From positions 1-38,900 of the forward strand of contig SVAX01000010.1 in assembly GCA_015059155.1 (NCBI GenBank): 38,900 nt of DNA, in the 5' to 3' direction. The translations under genes and the position numbers were made by a program. The notes beneath the pieces were generated by a model, which was not told the origin of the DNA, made no database searches, and saw only the letters and a list, made by a program, of their open reading frames with translations. This stretch comes from Bacillota bacterium (GTDB lineage: Bacteria > Bacillota_I > Bacilli_A > RF39 > UBA660). This document shows, piece by piece, positions 36,957-38,900 of this stretch (positions are counted from its first letter, which is position 1; the number at the start of each line of letters is the position of its first letter).

Positions 36957-37445
36957 CTACTCATTTTTTAATTCATCTCTAAGTTTCATCCATAATTTAC
37001 CTAATTGATTCTCTCCATCTCTATTAGGTCCCCATCCCCAAAAAGAATCTTTTGGAGAATCTTCAACTATTATGTAATCTTCTGTTTGCAATAATTTTTT
37101 CTTTACATAAGGATTTTGTTCTATCTTTAATCTTAATAATTCCTCCATAATACCTAATTTAACCTCATTCCAATCCGATCTTTGTTTATCTCGATTGGAA
37201 TATGCTATTCTTTGTGCTTCATCTGCTGAATGAGAGTTTTTTATCTTTTCAACTAATTCTTCATCACTTCCCATAAAACTAGCTGCTTGATATGCTTCTT
37301 CAAGTGATGCATATAGATATCCGTTCCATTCAACTTTAAAAGAAGAAAAATTATCTAAAGGATAAAATTCCCTAGGATAAAAACCTATCACATCGTTCAT
37401 TTTTTCTGCAAGCCATGTATCTCTATATTGTTCTAACTTAATCAT
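36957..37445 (-). CDS. NADAR-domain N-glycosidase (YbiA/RibX type)
   Basis: 162 aa. Full single-domain pattern: FYPREFYPLDNFSSFKVEWNGYLYASLEEAYQAASF, ADEAQRIAYSNRDKQRSDWNEVKLGIMEELLRLKIEQNP and the end SPKDSFWGWGPNRDGENQLGKLWMKLRDEL. Known members cleave damaged or early riboflavin-pathway intermediates, or remove ADP-ribose from nucleobases in DNA. The conserved residues of both roles overlap, so I cannot choose. It lies beside a recombination relic and could be either housekeeping or defence. Confidence 0.88.
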   Translation of the reverse strand: MIKLEQYRDTWLAEKMNDVIGFYPREFYPLDNFSSFKVEWNGYLYASLEEAYQAASFMGSDEELVEKIKNSHSADEAQRIAYSNRDKQRSDWNEVKLGIMEELLRLKIEQNPYVKKKLLQTEDYIIVEDSPKDSFWGWGPNRDGENQLGKLWMKLRDELKNE

Positions 37446-37691
37446 ATAATCACTCCATTCTGCATTAATTATATCACACTTTCTTAATATAAGCGAGAAG
37501 TCGATTTATTTTTATTGGGCTTATCACACGCCACACATATGCGTTCACGAATATACAAAGAAAAAAAACATATAAAATGGTTTTCAGATTCGTAAATGGT
37601 GACCGGTACGGGAATGTAAATTGCTATTTTTAAAAAATCGTTGAAAATAAAGGGTAAACGCCATATTTAGTTAAAAAGCAAGAGATTTCGT

Positions 37692-37750
37692 GTTACTGTT
37701 TTATCATTTTTTGTTACTGTTTCTTTTGATAATTTTAAGAAATAGTAACC
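37692..37750 (+). repeat. GTTACTGTTT repeats, two direct and one inverted
   Basis: GTTACTGTTT at 37692 and 37713, 21 bp apart (two helical turns), and the inverted near-copy AAATAGTAAC at 37741-37750. Spacing suggests protein binding sites of a lost element. Confidence 0.55.
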
Positions 37751-37791
37751 GTTTACAAGAACAAACTACAAGACTAAAAATTCTTTAGCCA

Positions 37792-37830
37792 AAAAAATAG
37801 TTAGATTTTAATTCTAACTATTTTATTTTT
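37792..37830 (-). terminator. Terminator of the GNAT gene
   Basis: AAAATAGTTAGAATT, AATCTAACTATTTT and a T run on the minus strand, just beyond the stop at 37849. Confidence 0.8.
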
Positions 37831-37848
37831 ATAAAATTACACATTAAA

Positions 37849-38346
37849 TTATAAAGATTTTAAGAAAGCTGACATTCTTCCTCTTTCATTTTCGTATTCA
37901 TCAACTAATTTATATCCATCCTTATACATATTGTTAATAGAATATAAATTTTCACTGTGAGCCTTTGTAAATATATATTTCATTCCAATACTAATACAAT
38001 ATTCATTAAATACTTCTAACATCTTCAACATATATCCATTACCAATGTAATCTGGACTTACCATTATTGGCCCTAATGCCCCAGTTTCATTTTCTAATGT
38101 TTTAATATTTCTTTTATCTAAAGATTGTTGATTAGATGGTATGTAAAACATAGAACATACTAAATGAGTATTATCATAATATAACCAGATTTTACCACCA
38201 TTAGATAAAATATCTTGAATTTCATCTAATGAAAAAGTTCCAAGCCATTCAGGATGCTGCATATTTTCTCTTACATATGTATATAATCTTAAATAATCAT
38301 CTAAATTAACATTATTATTAACACACTTTAGTTCAATAAAACTCAT
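37849..38346 (-). CDS. GNAT-family N-acetyltransferase
   Basis: 165 aa from the second ATG (38346, MSFIELKCV), as AAGGTGAT is too close to the first. GNAT pattern with ALGPIMVSPDYIGNGYMLKMLEVFNEYCISIGMKYIFTKAHSENLYSINNMYKDGYKLVDEY: a beta-strand 4 region, a pyrophosphate-loop-like YIGNGYML and the terminal N-x-x-S-x-x-x-Y. The acceptor is unknown. It is followed by its own terminator and lies 21 bp after the S51 peptidase gene, so probably one operon. Confidence 0.75.
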   Translation of the reverse strand: MSFIELKCVNNNVNLDDYLRLYTYVRENMQHPEWLGTFSLDEIQDILSNGGKIWLYYDNTHLVCSMFYIPSNQQSLDKRNIKTLENETGALGPIMVSPDYIGNGYMLKMLEVFNEYCISIGMKYIFTKAHSENLYSINNMYKDGYKLVDEYENERGRMSAFLKSL

Positions 38347-38370
38347 CATATCACCTTTTTCATTATAAGT

Positions 38371-38900
38371 TTATTTTTTAATTTTTTTATTATTTTCTAA
38401 TATAACAACATCACTACTAACTTCCCAAATTTTACCATCATTTTCAAAATAAAATTCAATATTACCATCAGTAGATTTAATTATGCTTATATCAAATAAG
38501 CCATCTTCTCTAGGATTATCTTGTAACAAATAATATTTACCATATTCTTTAGCTACTTTTATTAAATCTTCTTTCTGATACGTTTCTTCCCCAACTACTA
38601 ATGTATCTGGATAAATTTTATTAGATGTATTATTGTGAGGATATATTGATAAGCCATCTAAATTTAATCCATCTTCAACATGAAATTCAGGATATTCTTC
38701 ACTACAAGGAGTTATTATTATGTGTTCGGACATTAACATAGCACCAGCACTAAATCCTAGCATAATGCCATCAAATTGTTTTAAATCAGATAAAATATCT
38801 AATTCTCTACACATATCTCTTTGCTTATATGGATCGCCACCCATTAACATTATAAAGTTTGCATTTTTAATCATTTCTTTTGCTTGTTCTTTAGATAAAT
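38371..38900 (-). CDS. Peptidase S51 / dipeptidase E-like protein, 5' end outside window
   Basis: The track starts at an internal Met (38874), but the frame stays open to the edge (LSKEQAKEMIKNANF), so the N-terminus is missing. ANFIMLMGGDPYKQ is the entry to the active-site region, and GIMLGFSAGAMLMSE holds the nucleophilic Ser in the Gly-x-Ser-Ala-Gly elbow of S51 (PepE, cyanophycinase) enzymes; PHNNTSNK and EDGLNLDGLSIYPH follow. These serve alpha-aspartyl dipeptide or cyanophycin-type hydrolysis. Its Class I glutamine-amidotransferase-like fold would be expected. Confidence 0.85.
   Translation of the reverse strand, partial: LSKEQAKEMIKNANFIMLMGGDPYKQRDMCRELDILSDLKQFDGIMLGFSAGAMLMSEHIIITPCSEEYPEFHVEDGLNLDGLSIYPHNNTSNKIYPDTLVVGEETYQKEDLIKVAKEYGKYYLLQDNPREDGLFDISIIKSTDGNIEFYFENDGKIWEVSSDVVILENNKKIKK

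Larger units (their letters stand above)
37446..37848. other. Intergenic region with relic of an attachment site
   Basis: About 400 bp without a gene. TGGTGACCGGTACGGGAAT (37597-37615) is the reverse complement of a typical tRNA 3' end (ATTCCCGTACCGGTCACCA) with no tRNA body around it. AATCGTTGAAAATAAAGGGT (37636), AAGACTAAAA (37771) and TTTAGCCAAAA (about 37785) occur in the same order as in the left end of unit 2 (1464, 1534-1566, 1570). Two GTTACTGTTT motifs and one inverted AAATAGTAAC lie between. Confidence 0.6.

Overview
Organism. The window is very AT-rich, uses the standard code (TGA is a stop, for instance of the 27-aa toxin) and carries a spore-formation gene set: spoIIGA-sigE, yqfC-yqfD, spoVAC-D-E and CotF-like coat genes. 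Together with yybP-ykoY control of a P-type ATPase, PPDK, PriA, Tdk and MurI this fits an uncultured, gut-type, spore-forming low-GC Bacillota (Bacilli/Erysipelotrichia-like side). That placement is inference. Almost all genes lie on the minus strand, as expected for one co-oriented replichore arm. The plus strand carries only the tRNA-Met, the cargo gene behind it and one antisense RNA.

Layout. 1-2806: an elongator tRNA-Met gene followed by two tandem integrase-less insertions of about 1.3-1.4 kb. Each begins with a copy of the tRNA 3' end plus its terminator, and each has 10-bp arm-like repeats at both ends (3-4 on the left, 2 on the right). Cargo 1 is an HExxH protein. Cargo 2 is a membrane protein plus an unlisted type I toxin-antitoxin locus (27-aa hydrophobic peptide, antisense RNA). 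2869-9484: housekeeping and sporulation genes (murI, a Tim44-like zinc-ribbon protein, spoIIGA-sigE, a DEDDh exonuclease, a 6S-like RNA, yqfC-yqfD, tdk, xer). 9550-12893: a prepilin-like protein with a hypervariable C-terminus, then two coiled-coil paralogues. 12985-20000: priA, TPR, Smr, a Cys-rich membrane protein, NUDIX, MazG-like, a frameshifted small gene and a phosphodiesterase. 20162-26117: ppdK, a 46-aa membrane peptide, spoVAC-D-E behind a sigma-G-like promoter, a second prepilin with a hypervariable C-terminus, and tRNA-Lys. 26195-35612: galE, an Rpn-type nuclease, a FAD/Rieske oxidoreductase, a spore-coat and stress cluster, and a Ca/Mn P-type ATPase with a YjdF-like partner under a yybP-ykoY-type Mn riboswitch. 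35642-38900: tRNA-Gln, NUDIX, NADAR, a relic of an attachment site, GNAT and an edge-truncated S51 peptidase.

Most interesting. (1) The two prepilin-like proteins share a C-terminal segment in which every aligned codon change is nonsynonymous and NNC codons are abundant in a genome that avoids C at third positions. This is the signature expected of targets of a diversity-generating retroelement whose reverse transcriptase and template lie outside the window. (2) The tRNA-Met array looks like satellite cassettes that keep integrase-binding ends but no integrase, one of them stabilised by a toxin-antitoxin module. A relic with the same left-end motifs sits at 37.6-37.8 kb.
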